Assembly (NCBI GenBank): GCA_033763845.1
Contig: JANRJR010000013.1
Span: forward strand, 1 to 20,028
Direction of reading: 5' to 3'
Source: DASZBR01 sp033763845
GTDB lineage: Bacteria > Pseudomonadota > Gammaproteobacteria > DASZBR01
DNA: 20,028 nt
In this document: in pieces, positions 6,665 to 15,838 of the stretch
How the letters are laid out: every line of letters begins with the position of its first letter
Position numbering within the stretch: the stretch's first letter is position 1
Position numbers and translations under genes: made by a program
Notes under the pieces: model-generated
The model's database searches: none
What the model saw: only the letters and a program-made list of their open reading frames with translations
Told to the model about the DNA's origin: nothing

Positions 6665-9600
6665 TTACTTGCTTCCATTTATTTTGTCTTTTGAAAAGAA
6701 AGCGAAAAGTGTTGGTAATACAAACAAAGTAAGAAGTGTAGACGATAGCAAACCTCCAATCACAACAGTTGCCAGCGGCCGTTGAATTTCTGAACCTACC
6801 CCACGTGCTAACAACATCGGGATTAAACCAAGCGCTGCAATAAGCGCAGTCATTAAAACGGGTCTTAATCGTGAAACTGAGCCTTCAAATACTGCACGTT
6901 GCCACGGAATTCCCCCTTCAATTTTTTGATTGATCGCATTGACCAAAACAATACCATTCAAAACCGCAATACCAAACAAAGCAATAAACCCAATTGAGCT
7001 CGGCACAGATAAATATTGCCCCGAAACAAACAACGCAAAAACCCCACCAATCAAGGCAAGCGGAACATTCAGCATAATCAATAATGCTTGAGGAACTGAA
7101 TTAAAGGCAAAATAGAGTAATAAAAAAATAAGCGCCAATGACAAAGGCACTACAATCATTAATCGCGCTTGAGCGCGTTGCTGATTTTCAAATTGTCCCC
7201 CGTATGTCACCGTGTAACCACTCGGAAGCTTTAGCTGAGAGTTAATTTTTTGTTTAATCTCTTTCACTGCACCACCCATATCACGCCCTTCAATATTGGC
7301 TTGAATGACAATGCGTCGTTGAATATTATCGCGTCGAATCTGTGGGGGACCAGACTCGAGTTTAACGCTGGCAACATCTCCTAATCTTACCCAGGCCCCA
7401 TTGGGTGCTTTCAGAATTAAATCTTCAATCACTTGTATATTGTCACGATACGGCTTAGCAAGACGTACATAGATATCATAACGCTCATTTCCACTAATCA
7501 CTTGCCCCGCTTTTTCGCCTCCGATAGAGTTTGTTACCAGAGCCATGACTTGTGCAACTGAAATACCGTAGCGCATCACTGCTTCACGATTGGGAGTAAT
7601 TACTAGCTGCGCTTCTCCAGTAATAGGTTCCATTGCAACCGATCGCATTCCTTTTGTATTTTTTACTATATTTTCAATGGCTTTACCTTGACTCTCCAAT
7701 ACATTTAAATCAGGACCAAATAATTTTACCGCTAAAGGTGCTTTTACACCCGATAGTAATTCATCTACTCGACTTGCAATCGGTTGTGAGAACGAAAAAA
7801 ATAATCCTGGATAGATCGATAATTTTTTCTCAATTAAATCCTGAAATTGTTGACGGTTATTTGCAGTTTTCCATTTAGAAACAGGTTTTAAGCTAGCTAT
7901 TATTTCAATATTAGATACGGGTTCAGGATCACCTCCTAACTCAGGGCGCCCCACGCGACTCGATGCAGAAATTATTTCAGGAAATGTCATTAACTGTTGT
8001 TCGAGCGTTTTAGATACGGAAATCGCTGTATCTAAACTTGCAGATGAAGCTAATGTTACACGAATATTCAATGTGCCTTCTTCCAATTCAGGAACAAACT
8101 CTGTACCCAGAAAAGGCGCGATAATTAATGCGGTCAGCAACAGAAGTACAGCTGCCATCGTTATTTTCTTGGGAATTTTTAAGGCTGCTTCAAGTGTGCA
8201 CTCATAAAACTGTTTAATAGGAGAAAATATAAAACTTTCTCGATGCTTTAATCCATTTTTGAACAGATATGTTGCAAGTGCAGGCACAATGATTAAGGCG
8301 GCTATAAGTGACATAAACATAGCCAACATAATACTTTGTGCCATAGGATGAAAAAGTTTACCTTCCACACCTTGTAAGCTAAACAGAGGGCCAAAAACAA
8401 CCATGATAATTAATACGGCGAAAAAAACAGGCCGTGCAACTTCTCGTGCAGCTTCTTGAATTCTAAGAGGTATTCCACCCACATGGTTTTCACCAATGGC
8501 ATGTGGATTAGGATCACCGGGTGCCACAAATTTTTGAACATAACTTTCATGTGCTGCATCAGGATGTATTAAATGTTTAAAAATATTTTCCATCATGACA
8601 ACAGAACCATCCACCATCATCCCAATGGCTATAGTTAACCCTCCTAATGACATTAAATTAGCAGAAATTCCCCAATAAGCCATTATCATTAATGCAACAA
8701 TTATTGAAATAGGAATCGAAAATAAAACCAGAAAAGTTGCACGTAAATTCATTAAAAATAGAAAAAGAACAATAAGAATAAGAACAAATGCTTCAAGCAA
8801 TGCTTTAACCATAGTATGAACAGCTTTATCAATTAAAGCAGTTTGGTCATAAATGGGAATAATTTTCACACCTTGGGGTAAAGCTTTCTGAATTAAAGGT
8901 AGTCGCTCTTTAATACCATCAATAGTAGCTTTGGTATTAGCACCAATTCGTTTTAAAATAAGACCCGTAACAACTTCATTTAATACCTGCGGCTTGCCTT
9001 TTATATCTCGCGTAGTAATCGTCACAGCACCTTGACGAATTTCACTGCCATATGCGACGTGAGCCACATCTTTTACACGAACAACAGCACCGTCTTCATC
9101 TTTGAGGGGAATATTCGCAATATCTTGTAGTCCTTTTTCTCCACTGCGTACCCAACCCTCACCACGTACAACATATTGCTCAGCACCTCGATCCACATAC
9201 CATCCACCTGCATTTCGGTTATTTGCTTTAATCGAATGGACAACATCTTCCGCATTCAAGTTATATGCAAGTAAACGACGAGGATTAAGTTGCACTTGAT
9301 ATTGACGTACCTCACCACCAAAAGATAAAACCTCTGTCACTCCTTCACCAGGAGCTAAAATTAATTTTACCAGCCAATCATTTATACTGCGAAGCGTCAT
9401 CAAATCATACTGTTGAGGATCATCTGGCTGCAAAATATATTGAAAAATTTGTCCTAAACCAGAGGTATTAGGACCAATTTCTGGAATTCCTACATCTTCT
9501 TGCATTTCAGCTCGCGCTGCTTGTAAACGTTCAAAAACTTGTTGCCTTGCAAAATAAATATTCACATTGTCTTTGAATACTACGGTAACAACGGATAATC

Positions 9601-9865
9601 CAGTTTTAGAAATAGAACGCACTTCTTGAACATCTGCGAGTGAATACATTCCTGCTTCAACAGGATAGGTAATTAATTGCTCAACTTCTTTTGCAGCAAG
9701 ACCTGCCGCTTCAGTGTTGATCGTTACTTGAACATTAGTGACATCCGGGAAAGCATCTAAATTAAGTTTAGGTAATATGAAAAAACTAGCGATCAAAATA
9801 GTCAGTAAACCCAGAACGACCATTAAGCGGTTATTAACCGCGAAATCAATCAATTTATTTATCAT
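6665..9865 (-). CDS. czcA: CzcA-type heavy-metal RND efflux pump
   Basis: Inner-membrane, proton-driven pump subunit of a three-part efflux system (HME-RND family); 1066 residues is full length. It starts MINKLIDFAVNNR and has the usual two halves of one plus five membrane helices with large periplasmic loops (for example FPDVTNVQVTINT near residue 40 and EFVPELEEGTL opening the second loop). The TM4 motif is AIGMMVDGSVVMMEN with D419 and E426 (proton relay). It has Gly-Ser after VDG, unlike the AIGAMVDAAIVMIEN of the Cu/Ag pump at 12722-15838, so a divalent-cation substrate is likely. It lacks the first Asp of the classical Zn/Co/Cd motif DFGxxVDGAVV, so the exact metal is open. The start has AGGATGCAAG upstream. 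It follows the adaptor gene by 15 bases. Confidence 0.93.
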   Translation of the reverse strand: MINKLIDFAVNNRLMVVLGLLTILIASFFILPKLNLDAFPDVTNVQVTINTEAAGLAAKEVEQLITYPVEAGMYSLADVQEVRSISKTGLSVVTVVFKDNVNIYFARQQVFERLQAARAEMQEDVGIPEIGPNTSGLGQIFQYILQPDDPQQYDLMTLRSINDWLVKLILAPGEGVTEVLSFGGEVRQYQVQLNPRRLLAYNLNAEDVVHSIKANNRNAGGWYVDRGAEQYVVRGEGWVRSGEKGLQDIANIPLKDEDGAVVRVKDVAHVAYGSEIRQGAVTITTRDIKGKPQVLNEVVTGLILKRIGANTKATIDGIKERLPLIQKALPQGVKIIPIYDQTALIDKAVHTMVKALLEAFVLILIVLFLFLMNLRATFLVLFSIPISIIVALMIMAYWGISANLMSLGGLTIAIGMMVDGSVVMMENIFKHLIHPDAAHESYVQKFVAPGDPNPHAIGENHVGGIPLRIQEAAREVARPVFFAVLIIMVVFGPLFSLQGVEGKLFHPMAQSIMLAMFMSLIAALIIVPALATYLFKNGLKHRESFIFSPIKQFYECTLEAALKIPKKITMAAVLLLLTALIIAPFLGTEFVPELEEGTLNIRVTLASSASLDTAISVSKTLEQQLMTFPEIISASSRVGRPELGGDPEPVSNIEIIASLKPVSKWKTANNRQQFQDLIEKKLSIYPGLFFSFSQPIASRVDELLSGVKAPLAVKLFGPDLNVLESQGKAIENIVKNTKGMRSVAMEPITGEAQLVITPNREAVMRYGISVAQVMALVTNSIGGEKAGQVISGNERYDIYVRLAKPYRDNIQVIEDLILKAPNGAWVRLGDVASVKLESGPPQIRRDNIQRRIVIQANIEGRDMGGAVKEIKQKINSQLKLPSGYTVTYGGQFENQQRAQARLMIVVPLSLALIFLLLYFAFNSVPQALLIMLNVPLALIGGVFALFVSGQYLSVPSSIGFIALFGIAVLNGIVLVNAINQKIEGGIPWQRAVFEGSVSRLRPVLMTALIAALGLIPMLLARGVGSEIQRPLATVVIGGLLSSTLLTLFVLPTLFAFFSKDKINGSK

Positions 9866-9880
9866 CTTGCATCCTGCTCA

Positions 9881-10981
9881 TTAATGCCCGTGGCTTTGAA
9901 TATCACCTTTATTTAATTCTGAATGCACAAAAAAAGCCCCTTTCGTAACAACGCGTGATCCAGGTTTAATACCCTCAATAATTGATTGATTTCCAATAGT
10001 GTCGACTTGTTTAATTTCTTGTTGTTGGAAATAATCTGGCTTTATTTCAACATACATAACCGCATCACCGTCTCCAGATCGTAAAATGGCTTCAGTGGGT
10101 ACCGCAAGAACAGGAGGAGTTTGCCCAACAGCAATTTCGCACTCTACAAATTGACCTGGACGTAAATTATTATTTGCATCAGGAACTTCAATACGTATAG
10201 TTTGAGTTCGCGTCGTCTCATCTAGCTGTGGATGCACTTGAATAACTTTGCCAGAAAATTTTTGTTGTTCAATGTTTATCCATGCTAGTGAATTTAGCAA
10301 AACTTGCTTGGCTTGCACTGGAGATAATTTAGCATCTATCCATACGGCAGAACCATTAACAATATCAAACAAAAGTTTGCCGGGTTCAACAATTTCACCT
10401 TCAGCAGCATTTGCTTTAAAAATTGTACCGTCTCGAGGTGCAAGCAGCTCAAATTCGCCGGTCGCTTTTTTAGAGTCTTTGGAATTGAGTAATGCATCAA
10501 CTTGATCAGAAGTCATACCATACGCAATTAATTTAGCACTCGCATGTTGAAAATTAATTTCTGCTTCATTATATCTTTTAGCAGAAACTGCTTCTTTTCC
10601 TAATTGTTTAAGACGCTCCCATTCTTGTGCCGCCATTAATGCGTCGCCCTGTGCTTTAGCCATATCCACACTTGATAATACTATCAATGGCTGCCCTATT
10701 TTAATTACTTGCCCTACTTGTACTAAGCGCTTAACAACTTGAGCACTTACACGGGGAGTTACAGTACTCGACAAATCAGCATTGGGTATCACTTCGCCTG
10801 GTGCTGTAATTATTTTAGACACACTTTTTAGTTCAAGAATCCGTGTTTGAATTCCTGCGATTTGTTGAGATTGAACGCTAATTTTAATACTATTAGAGGA
10901 TTTTTCGTTTTCATCTTTGCCTTTTTGGCATGCTGTTAATATCAGCATGAACAAGATTAAAAGACAGGCTATACGTTTCAT
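9881..10981 (-). CDS. czcB: CzcB-type periplasmic adaptor lipoprotein (membrane fusion protein)
   Basis: A 366-residue HlyD/RND-type adaptor that links the CzcA pump to the CzcC channel. It has a lipoprotein signal peptide with lipobox LTAC (Cys18), then a charged linker. The first half of the lipoyl domain (SAQVVKRLVQVGQVIKIGQP, about 80-100) is followed by a short coiled-coil hairpin (about 105-170) and the second lipoyl half (LLAPRDGTIFKANAAEGEIV). A beta-barrel domain follows (KVIQVHPQLDETTRTQTIRI and LRPGQFVECEI), then a membrane-proximal domain ending IKPGSRVVTKGAFFVHSELN. The last residues SHGH could bind metal. Unlike CusB in this window, it has no N-terminal heavy-metal binding domain. 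The start has AAAGGATTTTTGA upstream. It lies 12 bases after czcC and 15 before czcA. Confidence 0.92.
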   Translation of the reverse strand: MKRIACLLILFMLILTACQKGKDENEKSSNSIKISVQSQQIAGIQTRILELKSVSKIITAPGEVIPNADLSSTVTPRVSAQVVKRLVQVGQVIKIGQPLIVLSSVDMAKAQGDALMAAQEWERLKQLGKEAVSAKRYNEAEINFQHASAKLIAYGMTSDQVDALLNSKDSKKATGEFELLAPRDGTIFKANAAEGEIVEPGKLLFDIVNGSAVWIDAKLSPVQAKQVLLNSLAWINIEQQKFSGKVIQVHPQLDETTRTQTIRIEVPDANNNLRPGQFVECEIAVGQTPPVLAVPTEAILRSGDGDAVMYVEIKPDYFQQQEIKQVDTIGNQSIIEGIKPGSRVVTKGAFFVHSELNKGDIQSHGH

Positions 10982-10993
10982 TCAAAAATCCTT

Positions 10994-12244
10994 TTATTTA
11001 CTTCCATTGATAGCATCGTTACTTTTTAACCAATTATCAAGTGTATCCGAAGCATTGAGCCAATCAAACCATGCTTGCCACGCTTTACCCTGTAATTCCA
11101 CACCCGCTGCTCGACTATCGATAATTTGTTTTAATTGAATTAAATAATCAGTTGTGCTTAATTCTCCCGCTTCCCATAAACGATTTAATAAAACTTCACC
11201 ATCTTTAATACTTTGCGCGGTTGTTGACTGCCACTCACTAAATGCTTCTAAAGTAATATGGTAGCGTTCCCACGTTCCCTGTAAATTAGCTCGCGCTTGA
11301 CGATAAACATCCATACGTGTTTCTTCAGCAGATGCAAATTCATGATTTGCTTCTCCAACACCGGCCTGATAATTATTGCGTACAAAAAGTGGAATACTGA
11401 CATTAACACCAACCAATCGATTACCTTCATCACGGCCACCATAAATTCCAACCGTTGGATCAGCGTGTGTTTGAGTTTTTGCAACAGCTATAGCTGCTCT
11501 GGATTTTTCTACTTGTTGGTTTAAAAGAGCAACCGCGGGTAAATGTGTTAATAGTTGTTCTTCGTTTTCCAAGTGAGGTTGATGAGGTAAAGTATTTGCT
11601 AAAGTTGGCCATGCTCTTGATGCGGTACCCGTAATGGTAACTAATATTTGCTCTTCATGACTAAATGTCATTTTAGATGTGGCCTCTCGAGAGATCGCTT
11701 CCGCTAAAGCCATATTCGCTTCATCTAATTGAACTTTTGAGAGATCGCCTACTTTATATTTCTTAGTAATTTGATGAGCAAATTGCTGTAACAACTCAGT
11801 ACGCTGTTCTGCTAAAGATACTAATTTTTTATCAGTATAATAAGTGGCTAAAGCCGCTAGCGCCTGGGTACCTAACTGTAACCTTGAAACCTGCAACTGT
11901 GTTTTTGCCATTTGTAAATTCGCACAACCCACTTTTGATCGAGCACTACGTTTGCCGGAGAGATCTAAAGTTTGACTCACGCCCACACTATAATTCGTCG
12001 TATCTGTACGGTTAGTGTCCGCATTAAGATCCGGATTGTAAAGTGATTGGTTTTGCGCAGTTGCCTGAAATTGTGCTGCCATAACATCAGATTCAGCGGC
12101 TTGAATTTGAGGGTTGGTCTGCCACACAGCTGTAATAAATTGTTTTAATCTTGGTGAAGCATGAGAGACAGAATTATCTGCAAAAGAAATATACGGGATA
12201 CACAATAATATAAGAACAGTAGACACCTTTCTCATTCGTAACAT
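10994..12244 (-). CDS. czcC: CzcC-type outer-membrane efflux channel (TolC family)
   Basis: Outer-membrane channel of the Czc pump. It has a signal peptide (VSTVLILLCIPYISFA) and two repeats of the TolC/OEP fold. The first includes VGVSQTLDLSGKR and the second VGVNVSIPLFVRNN, the paired strand signatures of this family, each followed by long helical, Gln/Ala-rich stretches. I place the start at the ATG at 12244, which has CAGGGATGATT before it and gives a 416-residue protein; a longer form from a TTG at 12265 adds seven residues (MNTAGMI) and is less likely. An intermediate ATG lies at 12250. It is the first gene of a minus-strand cluster czcC-czcB-czcA-czcD. The channel family is certain; the Czc label rests on the partners. 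Confidence 0.9.
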   Translation of the reverse strand: MLRMRKVSTVLILLCIPYISFADNSVSHASPRLKQFITAVWQTNPQIQAAESDVMAAQFQATAQNQSLYNPDLNADTNRTDTTNYSVGVSQTLDLSGKRSARSKVGCANLQMAKTQLQVSRLQLGTQALAALATYYTDKKLVSLAEQRTELLQQFAHQITKKYKVGDLSKVQLDEANMALAEAISREATSKMTFSHEEQILVTITGTASRAWPTLANTLPHQPHLENEEQLLTHLPAVALLNQQVEKSRAAIAVAKTQTHADPTVGIYGGRDEGNRLVGVNVSIPLFVRNNYQAGVGEANHEFASAEETRMDVYRQARANLQGTWERYHITLEAFSEWQSTTAQSIKDGEVLLNRLWEAGELSTTDYLIQLKQIIDSRAAGVELQGKAWQAWFDWLNASDTLDNWLKSNDAINGSK

Positions 12245-12345
12245 AATCATCCCTGCAGTATTCAAATTTTAAGCATGTTTGAAAAAAACAACTCTTCTTA
12301 TCTTTTCACAAATAAAGCAACAGTTTAACATCCTTAAAATATTTT

Positions 12346-12374
12346 TTCATAGCAAAATAGGGGACCTCTCTCAA
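12346..12374 (-). promoter_or_regulatory. Likely sigma-70 promoter of the czcCBA cluster
   Basis: On the minus strand, TTGAGA (12374-12369) and TATGAA (12351-12346) are spaced by exactly 17 bases, about 100 bases before the czcC start. It lies just beyond the terminator of the upstream cus operon, so it would give the czc cluster independent expression. The spacer contains GAGGTCCCCTA, a GC-rich patch in AT-rich DNA that could be an operator, but no known regulator box is recognised. Confidence 0.45.
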
Positions 12375-12404
12375 CTGAAAACTACAACACCTCAGATAAC
12401 AAAA

Positions 12405-12439
12405 TTAACTACGGGACTTAAATTAAGTCCCGTAGTTAA
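12405..12439 (-). terminator. Palindromic terminator of the cus-bufferin operon
   Basis: Two perfect 17-base arms (12405-12421 and 12423-12439) surround one central base. The arms contain TACGGGACTT and form a long GC-capped stem. On the minus strand the stem is followed by TTTTGTT, and it begins only 10 bases after the stop codon of the bufferin-like gene. This fits a rho-independent terminator that separates the cus operon from the czc cluster. The perfect symmetry could also let it act on the other strand, where it is followed by tgaaaaa. Confidence 0.75.
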
Positions 12440-12449
12440 CTGAAAAATA

Positions 12450-12719
12450 CTATTGAACAACTGTACCACCTTTGTCGGTACATTCTTTAGCTGCGGTAGT
12501 ATTCATTATTCCTTTTCCTTTACAGGAATTCATTCCCTTACAAGCATTTGTCGCCGTTTTACACGACCCCATACCTTTACAGCTATTAATGCCCATACAA
12601 TGTACAGCAGCCGTTGGCATTGCACCACCAGACATAGCAGATGTATCAGCATAACTTGCATTTGACACTAAACCCGCAACAATCGTTGTAATAATTGCAC
12701 CGCTTCTCTTTACACTCAT
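12450..12719 (-). CDS. Bufferin-like (BufA2-type) secreted Cys-rich metal-binding protein, copy 2
   Basis: An 89-residue paralogue of the protein at 2899-3171. The signal peptide (SGAIITTIVAGLVSNASYA) is followed by cysteines at 41, 47, 53, 60, 66 and 80 in the pattern CMG-x3-CKGMG-x-CK-x5-CKGMNSCKGKG, then ECTDKGG. Repeated CKGM and CKGKG units add methionines near the cysteines, which suits soft-metal (Cu/Ag) binding. The start is two bases after the cusA stop and uses GGGAGGAAG inside the end of cusA, so it is clearly the last gene of the cusCBA operon. It may act as a periplasmic copper chaperone or sponge feeding the pump, in place of CusF, which is not seen. No MNIO maturation enzyme is in the window. 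Confidence 0.78.
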   Translation of the reverse strand: MSVKRSGAIITTIVAGLVSNASYADTSAMSGGAMPTAAVHCMGINSCKGMGSCKTATNACKGMNSCKGKGIMNTTAAKECTDKGGTVVQ

Positions 12720-12721
12720 CT

Positions 12722-15700
12722 TTAACTTCCTCCCTTAAATAAAAATTTTTGCTTCCACAAAAAATAAACCGCAGGAATAACAATTAGCGTTAACAACGTA
12801 GCACTGATCATTCCACCAATCATCGGTGCGGCAATACGACGCATAATTTCTGAACCCGTACCACTGCCAAACATAATCGGTAGCAAACCACCAATGATGG
12901 CACATACGGTCATCATAATGGGGCGTACACGTAATAACGCACCTTCAATAATGGCTTTTTTAATATCTGCACTGTTTTTAGGCTGATGCTTTTCAAATGC
13001 CTGATTGAGGTATACCAACATTACAACACCAATTTCTACCGCAACACCGGCTAATGCAATAAATCCAACACCCACTGCAACAGATAAATGAAACCCTAAT
13101 AAATACAATAACCATAAACCGCCGACTAAAGCGAGTGGTAATGTTCCCATGATAATTAATACTTCGGTGAATCTTTTAAAATATAAATACAGTAATAATA
13201 AAATAATGCCCAATGTAAATGGCGCAACTAATAACAATCTTGCTTTTGCACGTTGCATGTATTCATATTGGCCTGACCACGCAATAGAATAACCTTCAGG
13301 TAATTTAATTTGATTAGATACCGCGCGTTGTGCATCTTTTATATACGACCCTAAATCACGATTTGTACTTTCAATATAAACCCAACCATTTAATCGCGCA
13401 TTTTCGCTTTTAATCATATCGGGACCTTCCGTGACATAAACATTTGCAACTGTCGATAACGGAATATGTGCACCCGATGGAGTAACAATAGGTAACTGTT
13501 GTAAATTTTCTAAAGAATCTCGAATACCCCGTGGATAACGTAAATTAACAGGATAACGCTCTCTGCCTTCAACTGTTTCAGAAACATTCATGCCACCGAC
13601 TGCCATGCTGATTACATCTTGTACATCACTAATATTTAAACCATAACGCGCCGCGTCCAATCTATTAATATCAATATAAACATATCGACCACTGGCAACG
13701 CGTTCAGCATAGACAGATTGAGTACCCGGTACTTGTTTCAAAACAGTTTCTATTTGCTGACCAATTTGTTGTATGACATTGAGATCAGGCCCCGCGATTT
13801 TAATTCCTATCGGCGTTTTAATTCCTGTAAATAACATATCAATACGCGTACGAATTGGCATCACCCATGCATTCGAAACGCCGGGTAATTTTAATCGCGT
13901 ATCTAATTCAGCGCGCAGTTTTTCAGGATTCATTCCTGCACGCCATTCACTGCGTGGTTTAAATTGAATAATCGTTTCTACCATCGATAAAGGCGCAGGA
14001 TCCGTCGCAGTTTCTGCATGACCAATTTTACCAAAAACAGTATCCACTTCAGGAACGGTTTTAATTAATTTATCTGTTTGTTGTAACAGTTGCTGTGCAT
14101 TGCCTATTGAGATGCTGGGCAAAGTCGTTGGCATGTACATCAGATCGCCTTCATCTAATTCCGGCATATACTCTGAACCTAAACGTGACATTGGCCACAG
14201 CGCCATAACAATAATAAAAACAGTAATCGCTAATACTTTATAAGGTTCTCTCAATGCCCATTGAATGGCAGGCTCATAAGTTTTTCGTAGCCACAGATTA
14301 ATTGGATTCTTATATTCTGATTTGATATGTCCTCGAATAAAATAACCCATTAAAACAGGCACTAAAGTAATGGATAATCCTGCCGCTGCTGCCATCGCAT
14401 AGGTTTTCGTATATGCCAGAGGCGCAAATAAACGCCCTTCTTGTGCTTGTAATGCAAAAATAGGCAAGAAACTCACGGTAATAATTAATAGCGAGAAAAA
14501 AAGCGCGGGGCCAACTTCCAGTGTCGCTTGTTGAATAATTTCCCAGCGATTTTTATTGTTACCTTTTTCGTTATTGTTACGTTCTAAATGCTTATGAACA
14601 TTTTCAATCATGACAATAGCTGCATCGACCATCGCACCAATCGCAATGGCGATACCTCCTAATGACATAATATTGGCGTTAATATTTTGCCAATACATCA
14701 AAATAAATGCCGCTAAAATTCCAATGGGTAAACTAATAATCACAACCAGAGCTGAACGAAAATGCAGAAGAAAAGCAATACAAACAAGAGAGACAACTAA
14801 TAACTCTTCAAACAATTTACTGTGTAATGTATTTATAGCTCGTTGAATTAAGCTTGATCGATCATACGTGGTAATAATTTTTACACCCAGCGGAAGACTG
14901 GATTGCAACTGTGAAAGCTTTTCTTTAACTGCATCGATGGTTTGAACAGCATTTTGTCCATTACGCATAACAACAATACCGCCAACCGTTTCTCCCTGCC
15001 CATTCAGTTCTGCAATTCCCCGACGCATTTGTGGACCTACCTGAATAGTTGCAACATCAGACAATAAAACTGGCGTGCCTTCTTTGCTAACAGATAACGG
15101 AATATTGGCAAAATCAGGAAGTGTTTGCAGATATCCTCTTGCGCGAACCATATAATCTGATTCACCCATTTCAACCGCAGAACCTCCGACTTCTTGATTC
15201 GCTTGTTGAATAGCATTTTTAACTTGCATGAGTGTAAAACCATATGCGCGCAATTTATTCGGATCAACAATAATTTGATATTGACGCACCATTCCACCAA
15301 TTGTTGCAACTTCGGATACACCTGGTACTTTTTGTAATTCATATTTTAAAAACCAATTTTGCACACTCGTTAATTGGCTTAAATCATGTTTGCCTGTTGG
15401 ATCCACTAACGCATATTCATAAACCCAACCCACACCTGTTGCATCTGGTCCTAATGAAACTTTCACGGATGCAGGTAAACGACTCGTCACTTGGCTTAAA
15501 TATTCGAGTACACGCGAACGCGCCCAGTAAAGATCAGTACCGTCTTTAAAAATGACGTATATATAAGAATCACCAAAACTGGATTCGCCTCGAACTGCAA
15601 CTGCACCTGGTACAGAAAGCATGGCTGTCGTTAATGGATACGTCACTTGATCTTCAACAATTTGAGGAGCTTGACCCGGGTAATTTGCTTTGAGAATCAC

Positions 15701-15838
15701 TTGAACATCAGACAGATCGGGAATGGCATCAACAGGATTTTTTTTAACCGCATAAATACCGCAGATAATTATTAATAATGCCATCAGCAATATGAGTATT
15801 CGATTTCTTAAAGACCAGCGAATAATAGCCGCGATCAT
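12722..15838 (-). CDS. cusA: CusA-type Cu+/Ag+ RND efflux pump
   Basis: Inner-membrane proton-driven pump for Cu+ and Ag+; 1038 residues matches the length of E. coli CusA. The start is MIAAIIRWSLRNRILILLMA, followed by the N-terminal periplasmic loop (NPVDAIPDLSDVQVI). TM4 carries AIGAMVDAAIVMIEN with D405 and E412, the Ala-Ala form that marks monovalent-cation (HME4-type) pumps. The second half opens with LGSEYMPELDEGDLMYMPTTLP, with Met residues positioned as in CusA, and includes FTGIKTPIGIKIAGPDL. It ends TLLTLIVIPAVYFLWKQK. The ATG overlaps the cusB stop by four bases (ATGA), indicating translational coupling. A decayed copy of its last 45 or so codons lies at 4671-4817. Confidence 0.95.
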   Translation of the reverse strand: MIAAIIRWSLRNRILILLMALLIIICGIYAVKKNPVDAIPDLSDVQVILKANYPGQAPQIVEDQVTYPLTTAMLSVPGAVAVRGESSFGDSYIYVIFKDGTDLYWARSRVLEYLSQVTSRLPASVKVSLGPDATGVGWVYEYALVDPTGKHDLSQLTSVQNWFLKYELQKVPGVSEVATIGGMVRQYQIIVDPNKLRAYGFTLMQVKNAIQQANQEVGGSAVEMGESDYMVRARGYLQTLPDFANIPLSVSKEGTPVLLSDVATIQVGPQMRRGIAELNGQGETVGGIVVMRNGQNAVQTIDAVKEKLSQLQSSLPLGVKIITTYDRSSLIQRAINTLHSKLFEELLVVSLVCIAFLLHFRSALVVIISLPIGILAAFILMYWQNINANIMSLGGIAIAIGAMVDAAIVMIENVHKHLERNNNEKGNNKNRWEIIQQATLEVGPALFFSLLIITVSFLPIFALQAQEGRLFAPLAYTKTYAMAAAAGLSITLVPVLMGYFIRGHIKSEYKNPINLWLRKTYEPAIQWALREPYKVLAITVFIIVMALWPMSRLGSEYMPELDEGDLMYMPTTLPSISIGNAQQLLQQTDKLIKTVPEVDTVFGKIGHAETATDPAPLSMVETIIQFKPRSEWRAGMNPEKLRAELDTRLKLPGVSNAWVMPIRTRIDMLFTGIKTPIGIKIAGPDLNVIQQIGQQIETVLKQVPGTQSVYAERVASGRYVYIDINRLDAARYGLNISDVQDVISMAVGGMNVSETVEGRERYPVNLRYPRGIRDSLENLQQLPIVTPSGAHIPLSTVANVYVTEGPDMIKSENARLNGWVYIESTNRDLGSYIKDAQRAVSNQIKLPEGYSIAWSGQYEYMQRAKARLLLVAPFTLGIILLLLYLYFKRFTEVLIIMGTLPLALVGGLWLLYLLGFHLSVAVGVGFIALAGVAVEIGVVMLVYLNQAFEKHQPKNSADIKKAIIEGALLRVRPIMMTVCAIIGGLLPIMFGSGTGSEIMRRIAAPMIGGMISATLLTLIVIPAVYFLWKQKFLFKGGS

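Noticed and set aside
6665..11011. Both the CzcA and CzcC proteins end in INGSK
   Set aside because: The shared DNA is only about 12 bases with differences around it; it is probably chance and too short to call a repeat.
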